Notes: generated from the sequence alone by a model not told the origin. DNA of 62,380 nucleotides from CAXSDR01 sp964236445 (GCA_964236445.1 CAXSDR010000004.1:1-62380), one strand, 5' to 3'. Counted from the stretch's first letter, positions 47,768 to 56,749 are shown. Translations and numbers: made by a program.

Positions 47768-49051
47768 GTGGCGAGCATCGACGCCGTTGGCGCACGCGAG
47801 ATCCTGGACTCTCGCGGCAATCCCACCGTTGAGGTCGAGGTCGCCCTCGACGACGGCACCATCGCCCGCGCGGCCGTCCCGAGCGGCGCCTCGACGGGCG
47901 CGTTCGAGGCCGTGGAGCTGCGCGATGGCGAGTCGCGCTATGGCGGCAAGGGCGTCGAGAAGGCCGTGCTGGCCGTGCTCGACGAGATCGCGCCCGAGCT
48001 CGTCGGCTTCGAGGCCAGCGAGCAGCGCCTCGTCGACCAGGCCCTGATCGACCTCGACGGCACGCCCAACAAGGGCCGGCTGGGCGCCAACGCCCTGCTC
48101 GGGGTCTCGCTGGCTGTGGCCAAGGCCGCGGCCGACTCGGCAGACCTGCCGCTGTTCCGCTACATCGGCGGTCCCAACGCGCACATCCTGCCTGTGCCCA
48201 TGCTGAACATCCTCAACGGCGGCTCGCATGCCGACAGCAACGTCGACATCCAGGAGTTCATGATCGCTCCGGTCGGCGCCGAGACGTTCCGCGAGGCCCT
48301 GCGCTGGGGCGTCGAGGTCTACCACTCGCTCAAGTCGGTGCTCCAGGCCGAGGGTCTCGTCACCGGTCTCGGCGACGAGGGCGGCTTCGCCCCCAACCTC
48401 GCGAGCAACCGCGCCGCGCTCGACCTCATCACCCGAGCTGTCGAGAAAGCCGGCTTCACCCCCGGCACCGACATCGCTTTCGCCCTCGACGTGGCCGCCA
48501 GCGAGTTCTTCACCGACGGCACCTACGGCTTCGAGGGCGGACGCAAGAGTTCTGCCGAGATGACCGCCTACTACGCCGACCTCGTTGCGTCCTACCCGCT
48601 GGTCTCCCTCGAGGACCCGCTCGACGAGGACGACTGGGAGGGCTGGACCGCGCTCACGGCCGAGCTCGGCCACAAGACGCAGATCGTCGGTGACGACCTT
48701 TTCGTGACCAACCCCGTGCGGCTCGCCAAGGGCATCGCGCTCAAGTCCGCCAACGCCCTGCTGGTCAAGGTCAACCAGATCGGCACCCTGACCGAGACCC
48801 TCGACGCCGTGCAGCTCGCCCACCGCAACGGCTTCACCGCGATGATGAGCCACCGCAGCGGCGAGACCGAGGACACGACCATCGCCGATCTCGCGGTGGC
48901 GACGGACTGCGGGCAGATCAAGACCGGTGCACCGGCGCGTGGCGAGCGGGTGGCCAAATACAACCAGCTCCTGCGCATCGAGGAAGAGCTCGACGACGCG
49001 GCGCGCTACGCCGGTCGCAGCGCCTTTCCCCGCGCAGCCACGCAGGCCTAG
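47768..49051 (+). CDS. eno: Enolase
   Basis: A 427-residue glycolytic enzyme interconverting 2-phosphoglycerate and PEP. Signatures are complete: AREILDSRGNPTVEV, AVPSGASTG, the loop with GGSHADSNVDIQEFM, the metal-binding SLEDPLDEDDW and VGDDLFVTN, and KVNQIGTLTET plus MSHRSGETEDTTIADLAV. The GTG start has GAGGAG upstream. It heads the eno-divIC-DUF501-ppx block, whose order is conserved in actinobacteria. Confidence 0.98.
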   Translation: MASIDAVGAREILDSRGNPTVEVEVALDDGTIARAAVPSGASTGAFEAVELRDGESRYGGKGVEKAVLAVLDEIAPELVGFEASEQRLVDQALIDLDGTPNKGRLGANALLGVSLAVAKAAADSADLPLFRYIGGPNAHILPVPMLNILNGGSHADSNVDIQEFMIAPVGAETFREALRWGVEVYHSLKSVLQAEGLVTGLGDEGGFAPNLASNRAALDLITRAVEKAGFTPGTDIAFALDVAASEFFTDGTYGFEGGRKSSAEMTAYYADLVASYPLVSLEDPLDEDDWEGWTALTAELGHKTQIVGDDLFVTNPVRLAKGIALKSANALLVKVNQIGTLTETLDAVQLAHRNGFTAMMSHRSGETEDTTIADLAVATDCGQIKTGAPARGERVAKYNQLLRIEEELDDAARYAGRSAFPRAATQA

Positions 49052-49071
49052 GCCGGCTAGTCGGAGCCGGC
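49052..49071 (+). terminator. Short hairpin after eno
   Basis: GCCGGCT and AGCCGGC form a perfect 7-bp stem with a six-base loop, starting one base after the eno stop. There is no T run. It may reduce rather than stop transcription into divIC. Confidence 0.55.
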
Positions 49072-49077
49072 ACTGCC

Positions 49078-49581
49078 GTGACGACGCGTCGGACGTCCGC
49101 CGCTCGCACCCCCGCCTCGGCGCGTGGGCGCGAGCGGCGACCGTCCGCGCCCGCGCGGCGCGTGCGGTCGCTCGAGGCACCGACGACCGCGCGGTCGCGC
49201 TTCACCACCAGGGCGACGGTGCTCGCGCTGGTGCTCTGCGCGCTCGCGCTCTCCCTGGCCTATCCCGTGCGCGAGTTCCTGGCCCAGCGCGCCGACATCG
49301 CCGGCCTGCGCGCCCAGAACCGCGCCCAGCAGGCGAGCGTGGCGGCCTTGCAGGGCGACCTGCGCCAGTGGCAGGACGATGCCTACATCAAGACGCAGGC
49401 CTCGAGAAGGCTGCAGTTCGCCATGCCCGGCGATTACAACCTCGTCGTCGTCGAGCCCGACCCCGCCAAGCGTGCGGCTGCCCGGACAACGGCTTCGGGC
49501 GCGGCCCGTGACGCGACGTGGTTCACCTCGCTCTGGGGCACGGTGCGGGCCGCCGATGCCGTCACGCCGCACCGCAGGTGA
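49078..49581 (+). CDS. Septum formation initiator (FtsB/DivIC)
   Basis: A 167-residue single-pass membrane protein of the cell-division machinery. A basic, disordered N-terminus (about 1-40) is followed by a membrane segment (about 45-65), a coiled coil (DIAGLRAQNRAQQASVAALQGDL), and a conserved end with QASRRLQFAMPGD. The position after eno is the usual one. The stop overlaps the next start (GTGA). Confidence 0.92.
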   Translation: MTTRRTSAARTPASARGRERRPSAPARRVRSLEAPTTARSRFTTRATVLALVLCALALSLAYPVREFLAQRADIAGLRAQNRAQQASVAALQGDLRQWQDDAYIKTQASRRLQFAMPGDYNLVVVEPDPAKRAAARTTASGAARDATWFTSLWGTVRAADAVTPHRR

Positions 49582-50087
49582 GCGATCAGGCCCCGGTCTC
49601 GCCTGACGATGTCGCCGCGGTGGCCGAGCAGCTCGGCCGGCCGCCGCGCGCGATCCGGGCGGTCGCGCACCGGTGCCCGTGCGGAGCGCCCGATGTCGTC
49701 ACCACCGCTCCGCGACTGCCCGACGGCACGCCGTTCCCGACTGTCTACTACCTCACGTGTCCGCGCGTCACCTCCGCTCTCGGCTCGCTCGAGGGCAGCG
49801 GCCTGATGCGCGACATGACCGAACGTCTTGCTGTCGATCCCGAGCTGGCGGCGGCCTACGCGGGCGCGCACCAGGCCTATCTCGCCGCGCGTGACGCCAT
49901 CGCCGTCGTCCCCGAGATCGACGGCACCAGTGCCGGTGGGATGCCTGACCGCGTCAAGTGCCTGCACGTCCTCGTCGGCCACTCGCTGGCTGCCGGGCTC
50001 GGGGTCAACCCGCTGGGCGACGAAGCGCTCGCCCTGCTCGAGCCGTGGTGGCTGCCAGGGTCCTGCGTCGGGGAACAACAGCGATGA
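49578..50087 (+). CDS. DUF501 protein
   Basis: A 169-residue soluble protein of the DUF501 family, identified by VAHRCPCGAPDVVTTAPRLPDGTPFPT, YYLTCPRVTSALG, VKCLHVLVGHSLAAG and a late PWW. Three Cys and two His could bind metal. It overlaps genes at both ends and is always found next to divIC and ppx in actinobacteria. Its function is unknown. Confidence 0.93.
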   Translation: MSDQAPVSPDDVAAVAEQLGRPPRAIRAVAHRCPCGAPDVVTTAPRLPDGTPFPTVYYLTCPRVTSALGSLEGSGLMRDMTERLAVDPELAAAYAGAHQAYLAARDAIAVVPEIDGTSAGGMPDRVKCLHVLVGHSLAAGLGVNPLGDEALALLEPWWLPGSCVGEQQR

Positions 50088-51022
50088 GCGAGCGCGTGGC
50101 GGCGATCGACTGCGGAACCAACTCGGTGCGCCTGCTCGTCGCCGACGTCGATCCCGCTGCGGGCACGCTCGTCGACGCGGTGCGCCTCATGCAGGTGGTG
50201 CGACTCGGTGAGGGCGTCGACAGGACCGGCCGCATCTCGCCCGCTGCGCTCGAGCGCACCTTCACGGCCGTACGCGCCTACGCCGATCTCATCACCGAGC
50301 TCGGTGTCACCCGGACGCGCTTCGTCGCCACGTCGGCCACCCGCGACGCGGCGAACCGTGACGAGTTCGTCGACGGCATCCGCGACCTGCTCGGGGTCGA
50401 GCCCGATGTGGTGCCCGGCGAGGTCGAGGCAGCGCTGAGCTTCGCGGGCGCCACGCGCGAGCTCGCCGGGGACCACGAGCCGTCGCCCTATCTCGTGGTC
50501 GACATCGGCGGTGGCTCCACCGAGTTCGTGCTGGGCGACGTCGACGGCCCGCGTGCCGCCCGGTCCGTCGACATCGGGTGCGTACGCCTCACCGAGCGCC
50601 ACCTGCACGACGACCCACCGACCCACGAGCAGATCGCCGCGGCGCGTGCCGACACCGAAGCCGCGGTTGCGCTGGCCGCCGAGACGGTGCCGCTGCAGGA
50701 CACCGCGACGCTGGTCGGCGTCGCAGGTTCCGTCACGACCGTCGCCGCGATGGCGCTGGGCCTCTCCTCCTACGACCCCGAGCGCATCCATCGCAGTCGT
50801 ATATCCGCGGATAAGGTGAAGCGCGTGGCCGAAGGGCTGCTGGCCGCGACGCGCGAGCAGAGGGCTGCACCCGGATTCATGCATCCCGGACGTGTCGACG
50901 TGATCGGCGCCGGCGCTCTGGTGCTCGCCACGATCGTCGATCTGCTAGGTGTCGCCGACGTCCTCGTCAGCGAGCACGACATCCTCGACGGCATCGCATG
51001 GTCACTCGTGCGCAGCTGCTGA
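50084..51022 (+). CDS. ppx: Ppx/GppA phosphatase (exopolyphosphatase-like)
   Basis: A 312-residue member of the sugar-kinase/Hsp70 superfamily. AAIDCGTNSVRLLVADV forms the first phosphate loop, VVDIGGGSTEFVLG the second, and GVAGSVTTVAAMAL the late one. It hydrolyses polyphosphate or guanosine pentaphosphate; the choice cannot be made here. This is the short, single-domain form usual in actinobacteria. ATGA overlap with DUF501. Confidence 0.93.
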   Translation: MSERVAAIDCGTNSVRLLVADVDPAAGTLVDAVRLMQVVRLGEGVDRTGRISPAALERTFTAVRAYADLITELGVTRTRFVATSATRDAANRDEFVDGIRDLLGVEPDVVPGEVEAALSFAGATRELAGDHEPSPYLVVDIGGGSTEFVLGDVDGPRAARSVDIGCVRLTERHLHDDPPTHEQIAAARADTEAAVALAAETVPLQDTATLVGVAGSVTTVAAMALGLSSYDPERIHRSRISADKVKRVAEGLLAATREQRAAPGFMHPGRVDVIGAGALVLATIVDLLGVADVLVSEHDILDGIAWSLVRSC

Positions 51023-51026
51023 GCGG

Positions 51027-51776
51027 GTGTCCGCGACAGTTCCGGCGGGGAACGCCGACGACGTACGCACCGCGGCCGCGGCGTCGCGTGACCTCGCCGA
51101 GCTGCACGACCACATGTGCGTCTGCCGCGCGTGCCCGCGTCTCGTGCAGTGGCGTGAGGACGTCGCGAGCACGAAACGACGCGCATACCGCTCCGAGGTC
51201 TATTGGGGGCGCCCCATCCCGGGTTGGGGTGACGAGCGCCCGCGCATTCTCGTGGTCGGTCTCGCACCCGCGGCCCATGGCGGCAACCGGACCGGGCGCA
51301 TCTTCACCGGCGACGAGAGTGGCAGCTTCCTCTTCGCGGCGCTGCACCGCGCGGGGCTCGCGCGCCTGCCGACGAGCTCGCACCACGCTGACGGCCAGCA
51401 GCTGCTGCACACCCGCATGCTGGCCGCCGTCCGGTGCGCGCCGCCGGCGAACAAGCCGACCCCGCAGGAGCGCGACGCCTGCGCGCCGTGGTTCGACCGC
51501 GAGCTCGCTCTCGTCCGGAACGACGTCAGGGTGATACTGGCGCTCGGCCTTTTCGCGTGGCGTTCGTCACTCCAGGCACTGGTCCGGTCAGGCGACCTGG
51601 AGCCGGCTGCACGACGATCGGCGCCGACCTTCGGGCACGGCGCGAAGGTCGAGACAGAGGGGCTCATCCTGCTCGGTTCCTACCATCCGAGCCAGCAGAA
51701 CACCTTCACCGGCCGGTTGACGCCGGCGATGATGGATGACGTGCTCGCCGTGGCCGTAGGCCTCGCGGGCCTCTAG
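51027..51776 (+). CDS. Family 5 uracil-DNA glycosylase (UdgB)
   Basis: A 249-residue Fe-S DNA repair enzyme that removes uracil and some deaminated purines from DNA. The two active-site motifs are GLAPAAHGGNRTGRIFTGD (near residue 75) and GSYHPSQQNTFTGRLT near the C-terminus. Cysteines at CRACPRL, RCAPP and DACAPW should hold a 4Fe-4S cluster. The GTG start is four bases after the ppx stop. Confidence 0.92.
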   Translation: MSATVPAGNADDVRTAAAASRDLAELHDHMCVCRACPRLVQWREDVASTKRRAYRSEVYWGRPIPGWGDERPRILVVGLAPAAHGGNRTGRIFTGDESGSFLFAALHRAGLARLPTSSHHADGQQLLHTRMLAAVRCAPPANKPTPQERDACAPWFDRELALVRNDVRVILALGLFAWRSSLQALVRSGDLEPAARRSAPTFGHGAKVETEGLILLGSYHPSQQNTFTGRLTPAMMDDVLAVAVGLAGL

Positions 51777-51792
51777 CGACGGCGGTCGTCGC
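51776..51792 (+). terminator. Short hairpin after the glycosylase gene
   Basis: GCGACG and CGTCGC form a 6-bp stem with a five-base loop, beginning in the stop codon. No T run. Confidence 0.5.
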
Positions 51793-51860
51793 CCCCCGCG
51801 AGGCCGCTGCCGCGATCTGTGTGGCGCGCCGGCTTCCTCCGGTGCCGCTAGCGTTGTTCC

Positions 51861-53255
51861 ATGGCCGGAACCACTGACCGCAGCACGCCCACCCGCATCG
51901 TGATCGTCGGCGGTGGCTATGTCGGGATGTACACCGCCTTGCGCCTGCAGAAGAAGCTGCGGCGTGACGAGGCCGAGGTCGTGGTGATCGACTCCCGCTC
52001 CTACATGACCTATCAGCCGTTCCTGCCCGAGGCGGCCGCAGGCAACATCGAGCCCCGCCACATCGTCGTCCCGCTGCGTCGCGTGCTTCCCAAGTGCACG
52101 GTCGTCACCGCCGACGTCACCGGCCTCGATCACGCGCGCAAGGTGGTGCACGTCCGTCCGCACGACGGCGCCCCCTATGACGTGCCCTACGACCAGGTCG
52201 TCATGGCCCTCGGCTCGGTCGCGCGGGTGTTGCCGATCCCCGGCCTTGCCGAGCACGGCATCGGATTCAAGCGGGTCGAAGAGGCGATCTACCTCCGCAA
52301 CCACGTGATCGACCAGATGGACGTCGCGCAGTCGGCGACCGATCCCGCGGTCAAGCGCCGGGCGTTGACCTTCTGTTTCGTCGGCGGCGGTTATGCCGGC
52401 ATCGAAGCCTTCGCGGAGCTCGAGAACATGTCGCGTTTCGCCACGCGCTACTACACCAACATCGACGAGGGCGACCTGCGCTGGGTGCTGGTCGAGGCCG
52501 CCGACAAGATCCTGCCCGAGGTCGGCCCCGAGATGGGTGTCTGGACGCTCGAGTCGCTGCGCAAGCGCGGCATGGACCTGCGGCTCAAGACGTTCCTCAA
52601 CTCCTGTGTCGACGGGCACGTGGTGCTCTCCGACGGCACCGAGTTCGACACCAACACGGTCGTGTGGACCGCGGGAGTCAAGGCGCACCCGGTGCTTGCG
52701 CAGACCGACCTGCCGCTCGACGAGCGCGGACGCGTTGCGTGCATGACGACCCTGCAGGTCGAGGGTCAGCCGGGCGCGTGGGCCGCCGGTGACTGTGCCG
52801 GCGTTCCCGACCTCACCGGCGCCGGCCCCGGCGGCTTCTGCAGTCCGAGCGCGCAGCACGCCGTCCGCCAGGCCCGTCAGCTCGGTGACAACCTCGTCGC
52901 AGTGATCCGCGGGTTCGAGCCGCACGACTACAAGCACAAGTACGTCGGGTCGGTTGCAGGGCTGGGGCTGCGCAAGGGCGTCGCCAACGTCTACGGCGTC
53001 AAGCTCAAGGGCTGGCCCGCCTGGATGATGCACCGGATCTACCACGGCAGTCGGGTGCCGACGCTGCGACGCAAGATCGAGGTCGTCGCCGACTGGGCGT
53101 CTGCGTTGTTCTTCCGGCGCGACGTCGTGTCGCTGGGCTCGCTGCAGCATCCGCGTGAGGAGTTCAACGAGTTCGCCCCTCGCCCGAAGGACAGGAAGCC
53201 CGAGCTCGACCCGGTCGCCGCCGGTCAGCCGCCGCTGCCGCGAACCGGTCAGTAG
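51861..53255 (+). CDS. ndh: Type II NADH dehydrogenase (FAD-dependent, non-proton-pumping)
   Basis: A 464-residue membrane-associated flavoprotein that passes electrons from NADH to quinone. It has two dinucleotide-binding folds: RIVIVGGGYVGMYTA at the N-terminus for FAD and FCFVGGGYAGIEAFAEL near residue 170 for NADH. A late AAGDCAGVPDL contacts FAD, and an extended C-terminal part could lie on the membrane. A TAGCGT box lies six bases before the ATG without a ribosome-binding site, so it is probably leaderless. The stop overlaps the ACT gene start by one base. Confidence 0.93.
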   Translation: MAGTTDRSTPTRIVIVGGGYVGMYTALRLQKKLRRDEAEVVVIDSRSYMTYQPFLPEAAAGNIEPRHIVVPLRRVLPKCTVVTADVTGLDHARKVVHVRPHDGAPYDVPYDQVVMALGSVARVLPIPGLAEHGIGFKRVEEAIYLRNHVIDQMDVAQSATDPAVKRRALTFCFVGGGYAGIEAFAELENMSRFATRYYTNIDEGDLRWVLVEAADKILPEVGPEMGVWTLESLRKRGMDLRLKTFLNSCVDGHVVLSDGTEFDTNTVVWTAGVKAHPVLAQTDLPLDERGRVACMTTLQVEGQPGAWAAGDCAGVPDLTGAGPGGFCSPSAQHAVRQARQLGDNLVAVIRGFEPHDYKHKYVGSVAGLGLRKGVANVYGVKLKGWPAWMMHRIYHGSRVPTLRRKIEVVADWASALFFRRDVVSLGSLQHPREEFNEFAPRPKDRKPELDPVAAGQPPLPRTGQ

Positions 53256-53779
53256 TGGCACTCCTGGCTGTCACCGTGCTCGGGCACGACCGGCCCGGCA
53301 TCATCGCCGAGGTCACCGCCCACTTGTCACGTCTCGGGGGCAATCTCGAGGACTCCACGATGACGCTGCTGCGCGGACACTTCGCGATGGTCCTGATCGT
53401 CGACGTGGCGAGCTCGGCCCCCGCGGTCGAGATCGCCCTGGCACCGGTCGCCGCTGACGGGTCGCTGCAGGTGGCCGTGCGCGAGGTGCCCTTCGAGGAG
53501 CCGGGCCGTGGCGCGAGCGAAGGGCTGCCCTACCTCCTTTCGGTCCACGGCGCCGACCGGCCGGGCATCGTCTCACCGCTGCTTGGAGTGCTCGCCTCGG
53601 CCGGGGGCAACGTCACCGACCTCTCGACGCGCCTGCTGGGCGATCTCTACGTGCTCGTGGCGGAGGTCGACCTCGGTCCCGGCATCGACGTCGATTCGCT
53701 CGCCGGTCAGCTGCGTGACGTTGCTGCGGCGCTCGGGGTGGACGCCGTCCTGCGGCCCTCGGACGCCGATCTCCTGTGA
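53255..53779 (+). CDS. Two-ACT-domain regulatory protein (GcvR-like)
   Basis: A 174-residue protein with two ACT domains: VLGHDRPGIIAEVTAHLSRL at the start and SVHGADRPGIVSPLLGVLAS from about residue 92. This is the layout of GcvR-type proteins, which bind amino acids and control other proteins. The partner is unknown. It overlaps the ndh stop (TAGTG) and precedes the deformylase. Confidence 0.88.
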   Translation: MALLAVTVLGHDRPGIIAEVTAHLSRLGGNLEDSTMTLLRGHFAMVLIVDVASSAPAVEIALAPVAADGSLQVAVREVPFEEPGRGASEGLPYLLSVHGADRPGIVSPLLGVLASAGGNVTDLSTRLLGDLYVLVAEVDLGPGIDVDSLAGQLRDVAAALGVDAVLRPSDADLL

Positions 53780-53786
53780 GCACGCC

Positions 53787-54329
53787 GTGAGTGACGGTGG
53801 GCTGGCGCTCCCCGCACTGCCGACCGGGCGCGTGCTGGCGGTCGTACGCGCCCCGGCGGCTGTCCTGTCGACCGCCTCGGTGGAGGTCGATCCGCGTGAT
53901 CCGGCGGTGGTCCAGCTCGCGGCCGACCTGCTGGAGACGCAGCGGGTGTCGCCCGGATGCGTAGGACTGGCGGCTACCCAGGTCGGTGTGGGGTGGCGCA
54001 TGTTCTCCCTCGATGTCAGCGCGCACCCGAAAGCGCGGACGTCGCACGGGCGTTTCGTGCTCGTCAACGCCGAGATCGTCCGGAGCAGCCGCTGGGAGAA
54101 GGGACGTGAAGGGTGCATGTCGGTGCCCGACCTCACCGGCGACGTGAAGCGGGCCGGCCGGCTCGTGGTCACCGGCCAGCTGCCGGTGTCGGGCGAGCGC
54201 GTCGAGCTGACGACGGACGCGTTCGAGGCGCGGGCGCTGCAGCACGAGATCGATCACTGCGCGGGGTTTCTCTTCCTCGACCGGGTCTCCGGGGCGCACG
54301 CGCTGCACCAGCGCACGACCTACCTCTGA
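53787..54329 (+). CDS. def: Peptide deformylase
   Basis: A 180-residue metalloenzyme removing the formyl group from new proteins. The three motifs are GCVGLAATQVG (motif 1), REGCMSVP with the metal-binding Cys (motif 2), and LQHEIDHCAG with the HExxH His pair (motif 3). Motif 2 has Met in place of Leu, a common variant. The GTG start is seven bases after the ACT gene. A second housekeeping copy elsewhere is possible. Confidence 0.9.
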   Translation: MSDGGLALPALPTGRVLAVVRAPAAVLSTASVEVDPRDPAVVQLAADLLETQRVSPGCVGLAATQVGVGWRMFSLDVSAHPKARTSHGRFVLVNAEIVRSSRWEKGREGCMSVPDLTGDVKRAGRLVVTGQLPVSGERVELTTDAFEARALQHEIDHCAGFLFLDRVSGAHALHQRTTYL

Positions 54330-54363
54330 CGTCCAGCGGGGCAGGGTGCTTTGCTGGAGCTCC

Positions 54364-54436
54364 GCCCCCGTAGCCCAACGGCAGAGGCAGCGCCCTTAAA
54401 AGGCGCACAGTGTGGGTTCGACCCCCACCGGGGGCA
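54364..54436 (+). tRNA. tRNA with anticodon UAA (Leu codon UUA) but a short variable loop
   Basis: A 73-nt cloverleaf with normal class I geometry: acceptor GCCCCCG/CGGGGGC, D arm from GCCC to AGGC with GG in the loop, anticodon stem GCGCC/GGCGC with loop CTTAAAA, five-base variable loop ACAGT, T arm GTGGG/CCCAC with TTCGACC, and discriminator A. CCA is not encoded. Positions 34-36 are UAA, which reads UUA. Normal bacterial tRNA-Leu has a long variable arm, so this tRNA is atypical, and charging with Leu cannot be assumed. Confidence 0.88.
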
Positions 54437-54540
54437 CGCCGTCATCCACAGATCCGCCGCGCGGGAACTTCGTGGGTTGCCCAGGGCGTTAACGTGGTGG
54501 CGTCCCGTCGACGTGACGGGCCCTGTCGGAGGTGGCTTCC

Positions 54541-55326
54541 GTGCGTAGCAACAATCCCGTGTTCCGTCGCAGCGCGGCGTTCGCGAACGCCGGTGGGCAG
54601 GGCTATGCCCCGCCGCCCACTCCTTCTCCGGGAACGCTCGAGGAGATGTATTCGCGCCCCGCCGCCACACCTGCGGGCATGGGGCGGATGACCGTCGACG
54701 ACGTCGTGATGCGCTTCACGATCAGCCTCGGCGTGCTTGTCGTGGGTGCCGGATTCGCATGGTTCGTCGCACCCGGGCTCGCGTTGGTGGGTGCCATCGG
54801 CGGCCTCGTCCTGGGCCTGGTCATCTCGTTCAAGCAGTCGACCAACCCCGCGATGATCCTGGCCTACGCCGGTCTCGAAGGGCTGTTCGTCGGTGGCATC
54901 AGCCACTTCTACAACGACCGGTGGAACGGCATCGTCGCCCAGGCGGTCATCGGCACGCTGCTCGCCGCCGGTGCGACCGTGGCCGTCTACAAGAGCGGCC
55001 GCCTGCGTGTGACGCCGAAGTTCACCCGCATCGTGGTGGCTGCGGGTCTCGCCTACCTCGGCGTCGCCCTCGTGTCCTTCGCCACCTCGCTCGCCGGTGT
55101 CAACGACGGCTGGGGCCTGCGGGTCGGCCCGCTCGGGATCGTTTTGGGCCTCATCGGCGCAACCCTCGCCTGCGCGTTCCTGGTCATGGACCTGGACTTC
55201 GTCGAGCAGGGCGTCCGCAACGGGCTGCCCGAGCGCTATGCCTGGCTCGGCGCCTTCGGCCTGTTGGCCACGCTGGTCTGGCTCTACGTCGAGATCCTCC
55301 GCCTGATCTCGATCCTGCGTCGCTGA
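54541..55326 (+). CDS. Bax inhibitor-1/YccA family membrane protein
   Basis: A 261-residue protein with a polar N-terminal 50 residues rich in Pro, Gly and Ala (with MTVDDVVMRFTISLGVLVV marking the start of the membrane part) and seven predicted membrane segments. LEGLFVGGISHFYN in the third, and the late LDFVEQGVRNGLPERYAWLGAFG, are typical of the bacterial BI-1/YccA group. The GTG start has GGAGG upstream. Seven T residues and a hairpin repeat follow the stop and could terminate transcription. Confidence 0.92.
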   Translation: MRSNNPVFRRSAAFANAGGQGYAPPPTPSPGTLEEMYSRPAATPAGMGRMTVDDVVMRFTISLGVLVVGAGFAWFVAPGLALVGAIGGLVLGLVISFKQSTNPAMILAYAGLEGLFVGGISHFYNDRWNGIVAQAVIGTLLAAGATVAVYKSGRLRVTPKFTRIVVAAGLAYLGVALVSFATSLAGVNDGWGLRVGPLGIVLGLIGATLACAFLVMDLDFVEQGVRNGLPERYAWLGAFGLLATLVWLYVEILRLISILRR

Positions 55327-55333
55327 GGTTTTT

Positions 55334-55425
55334 TTGGCACAAGGGCACCCTCTGCCAATAGGTTTGGCAGAGGGTGCCCCTGTGCGGCCCCGGGGTTGGC
55401 AGAAGGGCCCCCTCTGCCAAGCCGG
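55334..55425. repeat. Composite hairpin repeat, copy 1 (~92 bp)
   Basis: Three related subunits built on TTGGCAGAAGGG/CCCTCTGCCAA: 55334-55358, then about 55363-55387 in opposite orientation (forming a long stem with the first, with one G-T pair and a five-base loop), and 55396-55420, itself palindromic. They are joined by TAGGT and by a GGCCCCGGGG spacer. A second copy with the same order and spacers lies at 62287-62379. It directly follows T7 after the YccA-like gene. Confidence 0.9.
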
Positions 55426-55465
55426 TCCGACAGCGGCCGCGGGAGGCCGGCGCCTGACCGGTTGG

Positions 55466-56437
55466 TTATCCGAGCTCGGCGCGCAGCGCAGGCAGCAGCT
55501 CGTCCTCGGACCAGTCGAGAAAGCTGTCTTGCGCATCCCCGCCGATCTGGCACAGCGCGACATGGGTGAAGCCCGCTTCGGTGAACGCGCGTACGCCTTC
55601 GATGACCGCACCCACGTCGGCTCCGCACGGGATCGACTCGGCTACGTCCTCCGGCCGGACGAATGACGATGCAGCGTCGAACGCTGCCGGTCCGGGCAGC
55701 TCGGCGTTGACCTTCCAGGTCAGGCCGAACCACCGGAACTGCTCGTGCGCGCGCGTCACCGCGGCGTCGCGCGAGACGTCGTAGGACACCGGCAGCTGCG
55801 CCACGCGGGGCTTGCCCATGCCGCCTGCGGCGTCGAACATCTCGCCCAGCTCGGCCTTGGGCTCCACCGCGATCATCAGATCGGCGTAGTCGCCGGCGAT
55901 CGCGCATGACGACCTCCCGGAGACCGCCACGCCTATCGGGGGCAACTTGTCGGGCAGGTCCCACAGCTTTGCGCTCTCGACGTCGAAGTGGTCGCCGTGA
56001 AACGTCACCTGCCCGCCGTCGAACAGCGCGTGGATGATCTCGAGCGCCTCCCGGAACATCTCATGGCGTACGTCTGCAGCCGGCCAGCCGCCGCCGACGA
56101 CGTGCTCGTTGAGGTTCTCCCCCGCGCCGAGCCCGAGCGTGAAGCGCCCCCCGCTCAGCAGCTGCATCGTCGCGGCCTTCTGCGCGATCACCGATGGGTG
56201 GTAGCGGAACAGCGGGCAGGTCACATAGGTCATGAACGGAATCGTGGTCGTGGCCTGTGCGACTGCGCCGAGCACCGACCAGACATAGGAAGCGTGGCCC
56301 TGCGCCTTGAGCCAGGGGGAATAGTGGTCGCTCGCGACGAGGAAGTCATAGCCGACCTCCTCGCTACGCACGGCATCGTGCACCAGCTGTCGGGGGCCTG
56401 CCTGCTCGCCCATGATCGTGTAGCCGAAGGAGGTCAT
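55466..56437 (-). CDS. F420-dependent LLM-class oxidoreductase
   Basis: A 323-residue luciferase-like TIM-barrel protein of the group related to F420-dependent glucose-6-phosphate dehydrogenase. FGYTIMGEQ at the N-terminus, VASDHYSPWL, SGGRFTLGLGAGENLNEHVVG and VAVSGRSSCAIAG are typical. The substrate is unknown. The ATG at 56437 fits the family start; the ribosome-binding site is weak. It implies the host makes coenzyme F420. Confidence 0.9.
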   Translation of the reverse strand: MTSFGYTIMGEQAGPRQLVHDAVRSEEVGYDFLVASDHYSPWLKAQGHASYVWSVLGAVAQATTTIPFMTYVTCPLFRYHPSVIAQKAATMQLLSGGRFTLGLGAGENLNEHVVGGGWPAADVRHEMFREALEIIHALFDGGQVTFHGDHFDVESAKLWDLPDKLPPIGVAVSGRSSCAIAGDYADLMIAVEPKAELGEMFDAAGGMGKPRVAQLPVSYDVSRDAAVTRAHEQFRWFGLTWKVNAELPGPAAFDAASSFVRPEDVAESIPCGADVGAVIEGVRAFTEAGFTHVALCQIGGDAQDSFLDWSEDELLPALRAELG

Positions 56438-56518
56438 GGTGCTGCGCGTGCCCGTAGCCGCCCGACGCAAACGATCGGCCGGAGCCGCGCCGAGTCTGCG
56501 TTGACGCGCCCCAGCAGA

Positions 56519-56749
56519 TCAGGCGAAGGAGCGGTGGGCCCTGCGCAGATTCTGCTCATGCACGATCGCGGCGGCGTAGCCGTAGGACAGGTCGTGCTGC
56601 GTCCGTAGCCACCGCGCCCGTTCCTCCGAACGGACGAAACTGGGCCCTTCCTGCAAGCAGGCCAGCCACTCGTCGAGGGGACGGCCCGTTGTCTCAGGAA
56701 TGCGTTCGACCAGCTGTTCGTGCGTGGCCTGGGAGTGGGTGTGGGCCAT
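56519..56749 (-). CDS. DUF4287 small protein
   Basis: A 76-residue helical protein with ETTGRPLDEWLACLQEG and a C-terminal half ending in the WL-x-HDLSYGYAAAIV pattern of DUF4287. Function unknown. An AGAGG site lies eight bases before the ATG. Confidence 0.8.
   Translation of the reverse strand: MAHTHSQATHEQLVERIPETTGRPLDEWLACLQEGPSFVRSEERARWLRTQHDLSYGYAAAIVHEQNLRRAHRSFA

Noticed and set aside
54364..54436. Reading the tRNA as an ochre suppressor (anticodon UUA)
   Set aside because: The seven-base loop CTTAAAA places UAA, not UUA, at positions 34-36; shifting the loop would break the five-pair anticodon stem.
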